Source: Strongyloides papillosus
Taxonomy: Eukaryota; Nematoda; Chromadorea; Rhabditida; Strongyloididae
DNA length: 64,000 nucleotides
Direction: 5' to 3'
NCBI GenBank assembly: GCA_005656395.1
Contig: SRSI01000031.1
Location: 682,001 to 746,000 of the forward strand
Shown here: piece after piece, positions 1 to 12,837 of the stretch
Position numbering within the stretch: position 1 is the first letter of the stretch
How the letters are laid out: each line of letters begins with the position of its first letter
Position numbers and translations under genes: made by a program
Notes under the pieces: generated by a model
What the model was told of the DNA's origin: nothing
What the model saw: only the letters and a program-made list of their open reading frames with translations
Database searches by the model: none

Positions 1-94
1 GGAGTTCCGTGAAAATTTATCTCTCAAATTTCGACATGGTATTATTTTTAACGATGATTTATGTTTTATTCGTATTTATATCGTTAGAGAAAAA

Positions 95-1099
95 ATGACT
101 ATACTAGAAGCCCAAAATAAACAAGCTAGAGAGAATAACGGAAAGCTTCCTATTAAACAGACAACTCCTTTTTATATGAAAGGAGAAATAATAACTAATG
201 AAAGTGGGAAAATAGATTGTATTCAAAATAGAATTCTTCAATTAAAAAAATCTATCTTGAAATCTCAATCTATTCCTGAGAGAAGAGAAAGACCTTTATC
301 AATAAAAAGTTTGAATGAAAATGTTGCTGTTTTAAAAATAGGTGCAGAATACTTGAAATGTAAAGAAAAATCTAAGAAATCTCTTATAAAACCCTTGAAA
401 GTTAGTGTCACATCAAATCAACAAGTTGACACTAAAATCGATGACATGAGAGAATCATTTGCCACATCACCAACAAATAGTATTGATTCTGGTGTAGGAT
501 CTCCAGGTACACCAAGTGAATCCTTTTGTAAGGGTACTTTACCATTTGGAATACGTAACCGTTCATATTCTGAATCCATTACCACTAGTTTTTATAAAAT
601 TGATGGTAAAAAAGTCTCTTTGATTGTTGAAGAAGATAATTCGAAATGTTTAAAATCTATACTCAAGAAAGATGAACAAAGATACATTCCACGTTATCGT
701 CTTCGTTATAATCAAGAAACACCAACACGAGGTTCATATTTACCAAAAACTTCTCGTTCTGTATCAGAATCCACTACCTGTGAATATATCTCAACTCCCG
801 GGATTGAAAGTGTAATGTCATTTGAAACAATTATCTCAGATGATGAATCAAGTTTTGAGACAACAAATGATGAATCATGTGTAAACATTTCAAATATGGC
901 TCCAAGATTTCGTAAAAAGACGATTTCCTTTTCCGATAATCCTGACATCATATATTATAACAAGAAAATTTCTATTGAGTCACAAAAAGAAATAGACAGG
1001 AAAAGAGCTAAGGATCGTAGAAGAAAGCAAACAAAGTTTGAATCCAGACACGGGTTTTCAACCTCAACTGAAGATCTTGGGGTATCTGTAAATAGTTAA
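95..1099 (+). CDS. Low-complexity protein with PP1-docking-like and DSGxxS degron-like motifs, possibly 5' partial
   Basis: I do not recognise a domain. The 334-residue protein is rich in Ser, Lys and Thr and looks disordered. Two short motifs stand out. DSGVGS (residues 131-136) matches the beta-TrCP phosphodegron DSG-hydrophobic-x-S. KTISFSD (from residue 275) matches the PP1 docking pattern K-x-I-x-F and is followed by acidic residues, then a basic Lys/Arg-rich tail (303-314). This arrangement resembles PP1 regulatory subunits such as the PPP1R15 group, but that is inference. The reading frame stays open upstream of this ATG to the window edge, so the true start may lie outside. There is no signal peptide or membrane segment. 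Confidence 0.6.
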   Translation: MTILEAQNKQARENNGKLPIKQTTPFYMKGEIITNESGKIDCIQNRILQLKKSILKSQSIPERRERPLSIKSLNENVAVLKIGAEYLKCKEKSKKSLIKPLKVSVTSNQQVDTKIDDMRESFATSPTNSIDSGVGSPGTPSESFCKGTLPFGIRNRSYSESITTSFYKIDGKKVSLIVEEDNSKCLKSILKKDEQRYIPRYRLRYNQETPTRGSYLPKTSRSVSESTTCEYISTPGIESVMSFETIISDDESSFETTNDESCVNISNMAPRFRKKTISFSDNPDIIYYNKKISIESQKEIDRKRAKDRRRKQTKFESRHGFSTSTEDLGVSVNS

Positions 1100-1892
1100 G
1101 TTAGTGTGTATTTTGTGTATATAGTTTTAATTACATAATATTTAGAGCTCTTTTTAGTTGTTATTAGTTATTAATTTTACCATTATTATATAGTTATTAA
1201 TTGACGGTGTATATTTAAAAAAAAAACAAAAAAAAATAATTGACGTTTCACTAGTTTTGTCTTTTGAAAACTAATTATTTATATAAGTTTTAATAACAGT
1301 TATCCTTAGTTTAGTGATACAATACATGATTATAAAAATATATATGGGAAACCTATAAAGTATACTGTATTTTAGAAAAAACATTATTTGATTTCTTTAC
1401 ATTTTTCTAACTATAATTATCTTTATTATTATACTCATTTATTTCTTGTTGTCATCTATTATTTTTAATTCCTAACTATTTTTGTGTCAAAATTTATTTT
1501 TGTAATTGATATTGGTTATATGATTGTGTATAGTACGTGTATATTATTAAATTATATTTGTCATGATAAAAAGACCATTTGTGATATCTTAAAAATATAA
1601 AACAAATTAAAAAATATTAGGAACTCACATATTGTACTGCGTGTGAGTTTTTTTCTTGTGAAGCAGTTTTACTAATCAAATAAAAGTTAACAATTCTATT
1701 TTCAATTTTTATTAATTTGTTCAAAAAAATAATCAGAATAAAAAGATATAAATAGTGAAGGTAATTTCAATTTATATATGTCAATTTAAAGTAATTCTTC
1801 TTTGTGAAAGGAATGAAATAGTAGATATAATTTACAATGTTTCTATTTGTTTTTTTATATCTTTTTTTTATACTTAATACCCGAAAAATTTT
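1100..1892. other. AT-rich 3' flank, no gene seen
   Basis: This is the intergenic stretch between a plus-strand gene and a convergent minus-strand gene. No coding frame is supported. It holds a perfect 8-bp hairpin (AACTCACA at 1622-1629, TGTGAGTT at 1642-1649) followed at once by a T-run, which could be a 3'-end structure. Confidence 0.6.
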
Positions 1893-2883
1893 TTAATCCA
1901 AATGTTTAAAACTTTTGAAATTCCATTGGCTTTTCTTTCCAATAACCATTTCTTCAGGGGTCTTCTTAACAATTTTACCAATGTTTTGGTTAGGATGAAA
2001 TTTGTTTTCGTTCATAATTGCCATCATTAAATCATCATCAATTCCAACAGCCATAGCTTCTGCCTCAATCTTTGAAATTTCATTTTTTTGATTAATAACA
2101 TCTTCTAACGTACCAGCATTGCATAAAGCATTCATACATACACAAAGAATATTTGTATTCTATAAAATAAAAATAAATACTTTTACACATAAACATGTTT
2201 AAAATTATAATATGATGGAAATAATTTAAATATGATAAATAATAAAAACAGAATCAAAAGGGAACAATAACATCTTATTATTATTCTTCTTTGAAATTAA
2301 CAATTTAAATTTGTTTCTCTGTTTTTTATATATGATAAAAATAAAAGCTAAAGTTTTATAAATAAAAAGGAAAAAATATTAATTTTTCATTATAAATATA
2401 TTTGATATGACAATTAGAATATATAAAACTTACAAAATACGATGGTGGTGATGGTGGTGAGGGAGTGTGTTGAGTAAGAACATTTCTTCTAGCACGAAGG
2501 GGTGGCGGATTAGGAAAATTAATATTATTATCAGTTGTATCTTCAATCATATCATTAATATCCATATTAATACCCGGTGAATCATAATTCAATTTTTGAC
2601 AAAGTCCAGTTTGTGGAAATTGTAATAAATGATTTGATAAATCCGAACCAATTGGTGTACAAAATTTTCTTGTATGAACTTTTTTACTTTTACTTGAATT
2701 ATATACGAGCATAGAGCATGAATTTGTTCCCTCTGGACATTCTTGAGAAATATCTATACAAGGATCCATGTCGTTAGATCCATCTTCAACGTTACATGTC
2801 ATACAATTAAGGGATGATACTATATAAATAATAGAATACAGTAATAAAAGAATTGTAAAATTCACAATACCAGTCATTTTCAT
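1893..2883 (-). CDS. Secreted Ly6/uPAR (LU)-domain-like protein, two exons
   Basis: Exon 1 is 2434-2883 and exon 2 is 1893-2159, joined in phase 0 across a GTAAGT...TTTATAG intron, giving 238 residues. A signal peptide (about 1-24, hydrophobic LLLLYSIIYIV) leads into the LU pattern C-x-x-C near residues 27-30. The closing CVCMNALCN motif is created only by joining exon 2, which is strong support for the splice. A Pro-rich linker with a furin-like RARR site lies between the two halves. After the LU core the tail is charged, with no C-terminal hydrophobic segment, so the protein is probably secreted rather than GPI-anchored. The ligand is unknown. A second LU gene of the GPI-anchored type lies at 58737-59195. 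Confidence 0.72.
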
Positions 2884-3267
2884 ATAATTGAATAAAAATT
2901 TTATTCTAAATAAAGAGGGTGATAAAATTTTTATATTAAATTGTATGATCTATTTTTAATAAGAATCCAATATATAAAATAAGGTATGGGTTGTTGGTAT
3001 ATAGGCAACACCTTGACCCACATTAAAAATGTCAAATACTGCTTTATTGTTAGGTAATTATTTTTTTTCCATCCCAATGATTGTTTAATGATTGGTAATG
3101 ATATATAATTACATTCTCTTTTTTTAACCATAAATCTTTTTAACATTATCAAAAGGAGATTAATTTATATTTTTACAACTTTTTCGTCTTACAAATAATG
3201 TTTCATAAAAAAATTGGTAAAAGATATATTAATATTTTTTGTTCTATAAAATAATTATTATACCACA
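2884..3267. other. Divergent intergenic region
   Basis: This is the shared upstream region of the minus-strand LU gene and the plus-strand PPR-like gene. It is AT-rich, and I see no coding frame worth calling. Confidence 0.5.
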
Positions 3268-6200
3268 ATGTTCAGAACTATACTTAGAAATAATTTTATT
3301 AAGAGGAACGCTTTCAGGACACAGTAAGTAGAATTATATTTTGATAAAAAATAAAGAAAATAATAATTTTTTGCAGAATGTTTATTTTGAGGTTTGAAGG
3401 AACACAGCTAACAAATTCAATATTATCATTAGATCATCACAATATAGCAAGGAAAGATGATATACCAGTGAATCGTAGGTATTTTAATGGAGAAATGCAA
3501 TCAAAAGATATAGCAAAAAATCAGAATTGTTATAATCCAGAAGATATTTATAAAAAATTTTATGAAGAATTTTCAAATCACAATCCCATTAAAAGTTCTG
3601 AATTTATATCTAAAATATTGGTTCCATTAGAAAATGGTGATCGAAAATTAATTAAATTAATAAAAAGTGATGACAATATTATGAGTTTTTTGATATCTCT
3701 ATGTGGAAAAGTAATGAATGATATTGATACAAAAAATAAGAACATTATTTTAAATAGGTTATGTGCAGGACTAGAAAAAAATAATTTTAATTTTTCTTTA
3801 AAGGTAATTAATGCAAAGTTAAAAGTATTGTCCGAGAATGATGTGTATTTTGATGTAAGAGATACATTATATGATCTAGAAGAAATTAAAAAACTAGTAC
3901 CAGATGAAAAATTTATTAATCTCATGATAAATCAGTTGGCTAAATGTGGGAGGAAAGAAGAATTAGAAAATTTTATTGATGAAATTGTTAAAAAAGGTTA
4001 TAGTTACGATGATAAATCACTTAATTTAGCTATGATACGATGTGTATCAGTGAAGAAGATGTATATTGAATGTAATAAATTGATAGAAAATTTCAAAGAG
4101 AAATTTGGAGTTGAGTGTGAAAAGGAAGCTTTGTATCAGGTACTTCTAAGTACATCTCAACAATTGGATTTACCAACATTTAATAAATATTTAAAAAGAC
4201 TATCAATCTTGAAAAATGACGATGATAACACAAAACATTTTGCTAATTTGGAACGAGATGTTATTTTTGACATAATCTGGAATCTTGGGTTGAGGGCTAC
4301 GTCTAAAAACGAAATGATAATAACAAATTTAATAAGAGAACTTTTATCTTGTGTTAGTAGAGATAAGGGCTTTATAAAATTATTTTATCTTGAATGTCAA
4401 AGGCATATTACTGAGGAATACTATTATACAGCAACAGCAATGATTTGTGATGCATCTAAAAAATCTAAAACATTAACCTTTCTTGAAAGTTCTAAGTACT
4501 TCTCAAATTTATCAAGATCAATTTTTAACAAAATGGTAGAAAATAGCGTAAATGAAGAAAAAATGAAGTATATTGCAAATCGTCTTGCTGCCTTTACTGG
4601 TTTCAACTACTGTGTCTTCAATGATTTAGCGTATTCAGTTTTGACATCAAAGACTCACAAAAGTTATGAAAAATTAGACATGATTTTATCTTTCATTAAT
4701 GATATCGATCCTGACCGTGAGCGATATCACCTTATTTTTCCAATATTGGTTGGTGAAAAACATGTAAATGATAAATTGCAACTTTTGTATAGGTGGAAAA
4801 ATGCTGGGTACAATGATTTAACTAAATTAAATATTTATTTAATTAATAAATACATTATAACGCCATTTTTGGAAAATAGGAATAAGAAATTTTCTGATTT
4901 TGAAGAATTAGAAAAAATGAAAAAAATATTTAAGACCTATAATATTGAAGAAACTACAACATGGACTTGGATGTCAAATTTAAAAAATACATTAAAATCG
5001 AAAGGCCCTCATCATGATTTCCCTATTTCAATAAGAAATATAGATGATTGGCTAAAAAATACATATGATGATACATTAAATAATAAAATCCCAGAAGAGG
5101 TAAAAGAAAATGAATTAATAAATAAATTAGGAGAGTATGTGGAAGATAAGAATTTTGATAAAATTCATATATTAATGACCGATACCACGACATATAGAAA
5201 GATTGATGTTAGTCCTTATGTTGATAAAATCCTTGAACTATATTTACAATTTGGTTATTGGGGACAAATTATGACATTTCTAACAAATATTTCTAATTAT
5301 TGTCGACCAATAGATGATAGAGAGGATATCTTGACATCCGAACAAATTTTAAAAATTTTACAAAGATTTATATTGACAACGAGTGATATAACTAAATTCA
5401 AGGAATTGTTGTATGATATCAAGAAAAAATTTCCATCTTCAACACTGGAATCTCAAAATAGTAAAAGTGCATTAGATGAGACAAAAAAATTAATTCAATT
5501 ATTTTTTCATTATAATAAAGAAAAACGATTAAGCATAGATGATATAAATAATATTCAAGTTATTCTAACAACATTGTATCAATTAGACATAATTGATTTA
5601 CCAACAGATGAAGCAATAACACCATTTTTTGTTGAAAAAGTATTAAACCATTGTGGTTGGAATACTGGTGTAAAAATGTGGATCAAATTTCAAAGTCAAT
5701 TATTATGTTCAAATAGTTTAATATCATTATTTATCTATGCTTTGGGTGATTTTGGAGATCGGTATCAATTAAATTATATAATGCTTAAAGCTCAATCGTA
5801 TATGACTAAAAGTCGTGTAGATGCATTTTATCTTGGTGCATTATCATCTACAAAACAAAATACTAGTAAAATTAATGATATAGTTAATAGTTTTGATAGT
5901 CCTATGAAAGCTTCTGATGTCCTTCATGTTTTTGGACTATTGAATTCTCTATCAAAAAAATCTAATCAAGATTTTTGTAAGGAGACATTTTTAGAAGTAT
6001 CTTTAAAAAATACGGATTTAATTAAAAAAAGAGAATTGTTAAATTTATTAGTAAATAATTGTTTAGTTGAATGTGGTAAGTATTAACCTTTTAAAAATTA
6101 TATGTATTTTTAGAGAGAAAAAATTTAGGATTACTTGCCTTGAAGTATCAGAATATATTTACAAAATATGGGTATGAATTTAATGAAGAACAAAGTAAAA

Positions 6201-6286
6201 GAGTTACGAATTTAAATTTAAAATCAGATGAATTATTTGATAAGTGGATTTTTAATAAGAAAACAGGAGTTTTGAATGTACATTAA
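3268..6286 (+). CDS. Mitochondrial PPR-like protein (possible LRPPRC homologue), three exons
   Basis: Exons are 3268-3323, 3377-6075 and 6114-6286; both junctions keep frame (CA|A and G|AG) and give 975 residues. The short first exon encodes MFRTILRNNFIKRNAFRTQ, a basic, acid-free presequence typical of mitochondrial import. The body is alpha-helical and fits degenerate pentatricopeptide (PPR) repeats, for example KFINLMINQLAKCGRKEELE near residue 195. Metazoan long PPR proteins with this layout are LRPPRC-like factors that stabilise mitochondrial mRNAs; this is inferred from architecture, not from a recognised signature. The last exon adds the final 58 residues. Confidence 0.6.
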
Positions 6287-8049
6287 TTAGGAAAAGAGTT
6301 ATTAAAGAATTTGTTTGATATTAATAAATTTCTTTCTTTGTATATATATGCATTGTTTGGATGTTGTTTTTTTTATAATAAAACAATTGTTGTATAGTTT
6401 TAAATTGTAAATTAGAACTTTAAATATAAATATAAACATAAATCGATAAAAAATTTAATATCCATTTTATTATATATCATTTATTTAATAAGCTAATTTA
6501 TACTACAAAATTACACAAAATAATTGGATGTGGTTTATTATAAATTAAAAAAATTATTCACATTTACCTTCACTTCTATCTAATGATAAAAAAATAAAAT
6601 TAAATATCACGTTTATGTATTATTTATAAAACTTAAATTTAACTTTTAAGGCATTGGTTAGCAAGGACAATACCGCGTAAGTAAAAATGTTTTAATAATT
6701 ATATTTAACGGTTAATTTTTCTAAAAGTTCATTACCACATTATAATGACATTTGGTATACTTGAAATAAGTATTAAATCTCTAATATAATAGAAAGATTT
6801 TTGATATCTAAAGTTATTAAGAAATAAAATAAAAATATTTTATTACACTAATACCAATTAAAAATATATAAGTGTGTTATTTCATTTTTTTATAATATCA
6901 ATATTTTTTGAATAAAAATAAATTGATGTTATCAATTTAGAACAAAAACTCCTTCAGAAAATGTATAATTAATTTATATTATTTTTATGAAAAAAAATTA
7001 AATTATTTCCACAAGAAACTTTTATTCATAATGTATTTTTTTCATGTGAATGAATTCAAAAATGAAGTTAAAAACATTGATTTGTTAGTAAAAAATTTGT
7101 AAAAGATTTTCTCCTATTAAAAAAGACAAAATTATTAGAGTAATATAAATTGTATGTAACTAGTAATAGTTGAAAAATATAATTATTTTTTAATTATATT
7201 TTTTTACATAGTTTATTCTGGATTTTAAATAAACAAATAGAGGTTTCATTTATATTCCCTAATATGAATTTCTTGTATTTGATTTATGTCATTGATAATT
7301 ATAAGAAATTATATATACAATTCTTTTTAAATATTTTATACAAAGAGATTTTTAATTAATATATTTTTAAGTAAAGTTTTTAAAAAAAAACACCTTGCAA
7401 TTCATAAATAAATCGGGGATTTATATTATTTTTATTTCGTAACCACAAATCAAAAAATATAGGATTAAATATATAAGAAAATTTTATATTTATTGTTAAT
7501 CTATTACCTATAATAAAATTTAGTACAAATTAATAAAAATATTATAGTACTTTTTACATTACTTTAAGGAAAAATAAATTAAATATTAATAAAATATATG
7601 TACTTTTAAAAAATTACATAAAACTATAAATTACCTACAATTATTATAATAAACGCTAACGATTATAATTAATATTCTATAAATAACTATAAACTAAAAA
7701 GATCTTTACTACTTAATTTTCATTTTTTTGATTTCTAATAAAAATTTTAAATGTGTGCAACTGTAAGAAATTAAAATTTTATATTAATTATAAAAAATGA
7801 AAATATAATTAAACAAATGGTACTTCAAAAACATAATTACATATATTTAATAAAAAGTTTACAATATTTGTACTTTTTTAGTTATATCATAATTCTACAT
7901 CACATAAAGTTATATATAATGAAAATATGGTAATAAACTTCCATTTTACATCAAACAAACAAAAGCAAAAAATAAATTCATATATGATACAGTTAATTTT
8001 TGTAAAATTGTTTAATTTCAGTGTAAGATATTTAATAACAATACAACTT
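6287..8049. other. Long AT-rich convergent intergenic region
   Basis: About 1.8 kb lie between two convergent genes. The region is strongly AT-rich with many A/T runs. A slightly GC-richer patch near 6650-6690 (containing GGCATTGGTTAGCAAGGACA) is not explained. No gene, tRNA or repeat was recognised. Confidence 0.5.
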
Positions 8050-9038
8050 CTAGATAGGCATATTTTTTTTCTCAAAATTACATATTGGAATTTTTTTGAT
8101 ATAAGATGATATGTCTAAATAGTTATCAAAAAAATAAGAATATGTATCTTTTTCAAAATATATAACTAATGGTTTTATAATACTTTCTGAATGAAGATTT
8201 TCATATAATTCATTTCTATGATAACTGTAAGCCAATGAATGATATGTTCTAAAGACATTTGTTGCTACGACATATCCTAAAAAAACATCAATTGTGTAAT
8301 GTTTTCTAGCAATTAAAATAGCTAATATGGCAATTAATGTAGCTATTTTATAGAATGACACTAAAAATGCTAGTAAATGATAATAAAAAAAGTGATATTC
8401 TTACATAGAAAAAGTAATTTTTTTGGCGAGTAGAGTTTTAATGCTTGTAATCCTGTAATAAGACATATGGTGTGTCCAGAAACAATAAGGTCTCCACAAA
8501 GAACACGTGGGCGAAGAGCTTCAATTCCTGCAGACCAAAAGGTTGATATAACTCTATTAATAATATTTGATAATGAACTTTCCATTTGTGGAGCACAATA
8601 AGTATTTTTTGAAGGAACAGGAACTTGTAACATAAAAATACATATTGCTCGAAAAATATATGAAATACCAGCGCAACAAAAAACTCTTCTAAGAACAACC
8701 CAACGATATTTGTGAAAAACCATAACGATAATAGCACTAATAACTATAAATAACATAATGATTTCTGTTATTTCAATAGCTCCTGGAATTTCTGGAAATA
8801 GTTCAAAAAATATGTCCGGAAGAGGTGGTTGATCAAGAGGAACACGATCATGAACATATGCTAGAACAACATTATTCAAAACCCAACCAAATATCTAAAA
8901 TAATTAATATTATTTTTTTATTTGATCAAGTAATTTTTTAAAACATACTAAGATAAAGAATGCTAAAAATACTTTTTTCAAATCCAGTGAATCTTTTTGA
9001 GATATAGATGAAATATTTTTAGAAGTTTGTTCTACCAT
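8050..9038 (-). CDS. Sphingomyelin synthase (PAP2_C family), three exons
   Basis: Exons are 8949-9038, 8405-8894 and 8050-8360 (phases 0 and 1), giving 296 residues. The enzyme would transfer phosphocholine or phosphoethanolamine to ceramide in Golgi or plasma membrane. The family motifs are clear: RVPLDQPPLPDIFFE after the first membrane segment, then CGDLIVSGHT (His171) and RKHYTIDVFLGY (His214, Asp218), which form the catalytic His-His-Asp triad. About six hydrophobic segments are visible. The N-terminus is short, with no SAM domain, as in the shorter nematode paralogues. Intron 2 was taken to end at TTTTTAG just before 8360; an alternative AG ten bases upstream does not keep frame. Which of the nematode sms genes it matches cannot be told from here. 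Confidence 0.85.
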
Positions 9039-11438
9039 TCTATAACAAATGCGTAAATTTTTTAAATTTTTTATATATAAATATCTTTCACATAATAAGT
9101 TTATAGTAATTTTTTGAGGTTTTATAAAATAAGTATATACTTTCTTTCTAGTCAGAATCGAGGATTATAAATGGATAAAAATTTTACATAACATTTAAGT
9201 CATTGGAATTATTTTAAAAGCACGACTAAGTATTAGACATTTTTCTTATTTTTATAGAAATAATATACTTAAAGTTTCTATATGTTGTAAATATATATCT
9301 TAAACTTTTATACATGAAGCACAATTATGATATAAAAGTTCGGTGCATATTACTTTTTAGCTAATGATACTCAATTCAATGATATTCATTAAATAAATAA
9401 GTAACATTAATTTTATTAAAATTCAATTATATGTAGCTTTTTAATAATTCATGGTACTACCAATAAAAAATTTGACTCTTCAACTACATAAAAAATAATG
9501 TCTTGCATGGGAGGTATCCTAGCAACCATAAAAAGGTAATACCTAAAGATAATGGGGTACTATAAAAAATACTCTTTTTTTTTAATTTGATTTTATAATA
9601 TGTAGTCATTATTTTATGAATAATTATTCTATACTTTAAAAGTAATAATTTCATATTAAATAAAAAATATAATAAAATTATACGATTTGAAAATACATAT
9701 TATTTATACTTGATAAAATTTGAATAAGATGTCGTTAAAGTATAACTGATATCTTTATTTAATGCATTACTAACAGTAGACTTAAAAAAAGGAAATTAAA
9801 CACTATTTGGTAAGAAAAACTTATGATTCTAAATATTTTTTAACAATCTTCTCATTTGAATATAGGAAAAAGTTATACTTTAAATTAAAATTTTCATTCT
9901 AAAAGTTTAAATTGAAGTACATGATTAAACATTATATATAAATAATTAGAAATCATATAAATATATATATTTAGAAACCGAAAATTATTTCCTTTTAAAA
10001 AGTTTTAATATTGAAGTAAAAAAATTCTTAAATTTTAGATTGTTTTTTACAATTTATATTAGTATTTAACAGAAAAAAAGCGGATTTTTAGACAAAGAAG
10101 TTTCATTTTTATGGTTGTAATAAATAAGAGAACGGCAAAATTTAAAAATGTTTTATGTAAATTACTTTATTCTATTGATAAATAAAAAACATAATATAAA
10201 AATTTTATTATAATAAAGGAGTTGGACTAATATTAAAAAAAGTTAACATAAATAACATAACTTATTAAGTACATAAATTTGGCATAGACTAATACAAAAA
10301 TAATTTATGTAAAATAATTTTTAACAATTTATATCTTTGCAAAAGTTATGTAATATTGCTTAATTAAAAATTATATCTAGAACATGATATTATATTTATT
10401 ATTATTTCTAATATTGACTGTATTTATGGTGTTTCACCAAACATGTAAAATGTTAATGTAAGCCTATAAATTGTTTCTTATGAATAAGGATTAAAATTCA
10501 AAAGTTTAATAATTCATAAATAATAATCACACAAAAATTTTTTCTTCTTAAAAAACAACAAATAATGAACTGTCATTCATTAGAAGTAGTAAAAATGACT
10601 ATTAGTTATTATTATTACTGTAATTTTTTGCTTATTGTCATTGTCAACTGATATATGATGTTTATTTTTACGTGTCAAATGATTATTTTCTAATAATATG
10701 ATGTAATTGTTTAAACATTAAACAGTAATTATTATTTAAGTTTGTTATTAAATTCATTACATTTTTTACATTGAAATTTGAAATCAGTAAAAATAATTTT
10801 ATTATAATATTTTTAAATTGTAGTTAGATTGTTATAAAAAAACTGAGAAAAACATATTAAACTGATATCAAATATTTATATCGAAACTCGAATTCATTAA
10901 TGATGAAGCAAATATTAATTAATAAGTTTAATTTTGTGGATGAAATTATAAACCAAAAATGTTCCATTGATCCATTATTGCTTATTCTTTTACATTCAAA
11001 TACATTAGAAATATTGGTTATTCTTTATAAACGAATACATTTTAATGCAAACTATGATTAAAAAATAATAGTTCGAAAAGATGTTTTTAAAAATTTATTT
11101 ATCAATGACAACATTTATTTTAACATCTATTTGGTGGATATCGCATTTATTAATATTAAGAAAATGTATTTTATAACATTAAAATGAAATAAAGTGGATT
11201 ATTTTAATTTTTACAACAAATGCAAAGGATATTGTTAATGCTTTATCATTCCGTTCCTTTATCAATAATTTTATTCTATTCATAATACAGATATCACACT
11301 AATTTTTCATCAAATTTTAAAGTAAAACAATTAATTATTCTAAGAATAAACAACATATGTTAGAAAAGATTACACCAATATCTGAATGTTTAAATACTGC
11401 CATTTAACTTATCATTATATTTTAATACTTCTTCGAAA
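9039..11438. other. Long AT-rich divergent intergenic region
   Basis: This is 2.4 kb between the divergent sphingomyelin synthase and ML-domain genes. No open frame is credible. A small GC-richer island at about 9500-9560 contains a 6-bp stem (AGGTAT 9512-9517, ATACCT 9539-9544). The rest is AT runs. Confidence 0.5.
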
Positions 11439-11941
11439 ATGAAGATTACCATCTTTTTAACTGCTATTTTTGCCTATATTGCTTTTTGTGATGAAGTATT
11501 CAAACCTATTAATTTTAAAAATTGTAAAAGTAAATATGAAATTTTAAAAGTTGAATCAACATGTAATTTCGTTAACAATAAATGTGTCTTTTTACAAGGA
11601 GAAGAACCAAAGATAAAAATCCATTTTAAACCTAGTATGTTTTACTTTTTATATATTGATATTGTTTTTTAGCTGAAAAAATTGATTCTCTTAAAACAAA
11701 AGTTCGTGCTCGTTTAGATGGATCATTTGTTGATTTCCATATTGATAATGATAATGTTTGTGAGCAATCTGGCATATCTTGTCAAACTGATAGTCAAAAT
11801 GAGCAAGTTTATACTGCAGCTGTTCCAATTCGTAATGAATATCCAGCAGTTGACGTTCAAATCAACTGGCAAATTGTTGATCCATCTAATGATGAACAAA
11901 AAGTTTGCATTGTTTTCTTAGGAACAGTTATAAAGAATTAA
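11439..11941 (+). CDS. Secreted ML-domain (MD-2/NPC2-like) lipid-binding protein, two exons
   Basis: Exons are 11439-11634 and 11673-11941 (phase 1, KPT junction), 154 residues. A signal peptide (KITIFLTAIFAYIAFC) is followed by an ML-type beta-sandwich pattern: paired cysteines in CNFVNNKCVFLQGEE, VRARLDGSFVDFHIDNDNVC, then CQTD and a VDVQINWQIVD strand ending KVCIVFLGTVI. ML proteins bind sterols or other lipids in the endosome/lysosome lumen or outside the cell. The length is normal for the NPC2 group. The lipid bound is not predictable. The intron is 38 bp. Confidence 0.8.
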
Positions 11942-12837
11942 CTAAAAAAATATACATAAATATTTTTATCATAAAACAATATTGACATTATTATATTATT
12001 TACCATTCTTCTGTGATAAGAAATACGGTATCGATAATTTTTAATGACTTTTAAACATTTATCTAAATAAAACAAAGCTTTTATTTTATCATATAAAATG
12101 CCTACATTTTATTGTTAAGTTCGTTAACATGCTTAATTAACAGTAACGCTTTTTGTATTTGATATAGCCATTTTTACCGTTTCTATACTTTTAACCTATT
12201 AATATTCAGTATATGTTATTTATGTTTAAAATTTCTTGCATAGAAAATTATATTAACATTTATGAAAGAGCATCTAAAATTATTTAGAGGGACTGGATAT
12301 TTTTAGTATGAACTTTTTTTTTAAATTAAAAGGTATTCAAAACTGCTTGTTTAGCATTACATATTAACCTTTATACTTTTAAATAAAATAACATTATCAA
12401 TTTTTATGATTCTAAAATTTCAATTACTTATAAAGTAATGCACAAAGGAAATATTTAGGGTAAACATCAAGAAATGTTAATATATTAAAGAGATTATATT
12501 TCATAAAAATTAAATTTTATTGCATTAAAACTAACTTTATATAAAATATTCAATTATAAATATAAAATTGTGTTACATAATCAATTTAATATAACAAAAA
12601 TAATTTTACTGGCGATTAAGAATGTATAACTAAAAGTCAATCAGTCCTTTTTTGGTAAAAATGTGCAAGACAATTCGACAAAACATATTCGAGCTTTTTA
12701 ATACTTTCAGTAAAATTTGTACTTTATTATTGTTGAATATTTGTCAAACGTCAATTTTTTTAATTGATGTGTGGGAATAATTAATAATCTTTTTTATATA
12801 ATATTTGATTAAATTTATTAATAAAATTTTTGGAAAA
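11942..12837. other. AT-rich convergent intergenic region
   Basis: This lies between the 3' ends of the ML-domain gene and the ACBD3 gene. No coding frame or structured element was recognised. Confidence 0.5.

Noticed and set aside
2931..3152. 73-codon minus-strand open frame
   Set aside because: It lies in the divergent promoter region, has AT-driven composition and no domain, and overlaps nothing that would splice to it.
9500..9560. GC-richer patch with a 6-bp stem, considered as an SL or snRNA gene
   Set aside because: No Sm site, donor-bearing leader or known snRNA motif was found.
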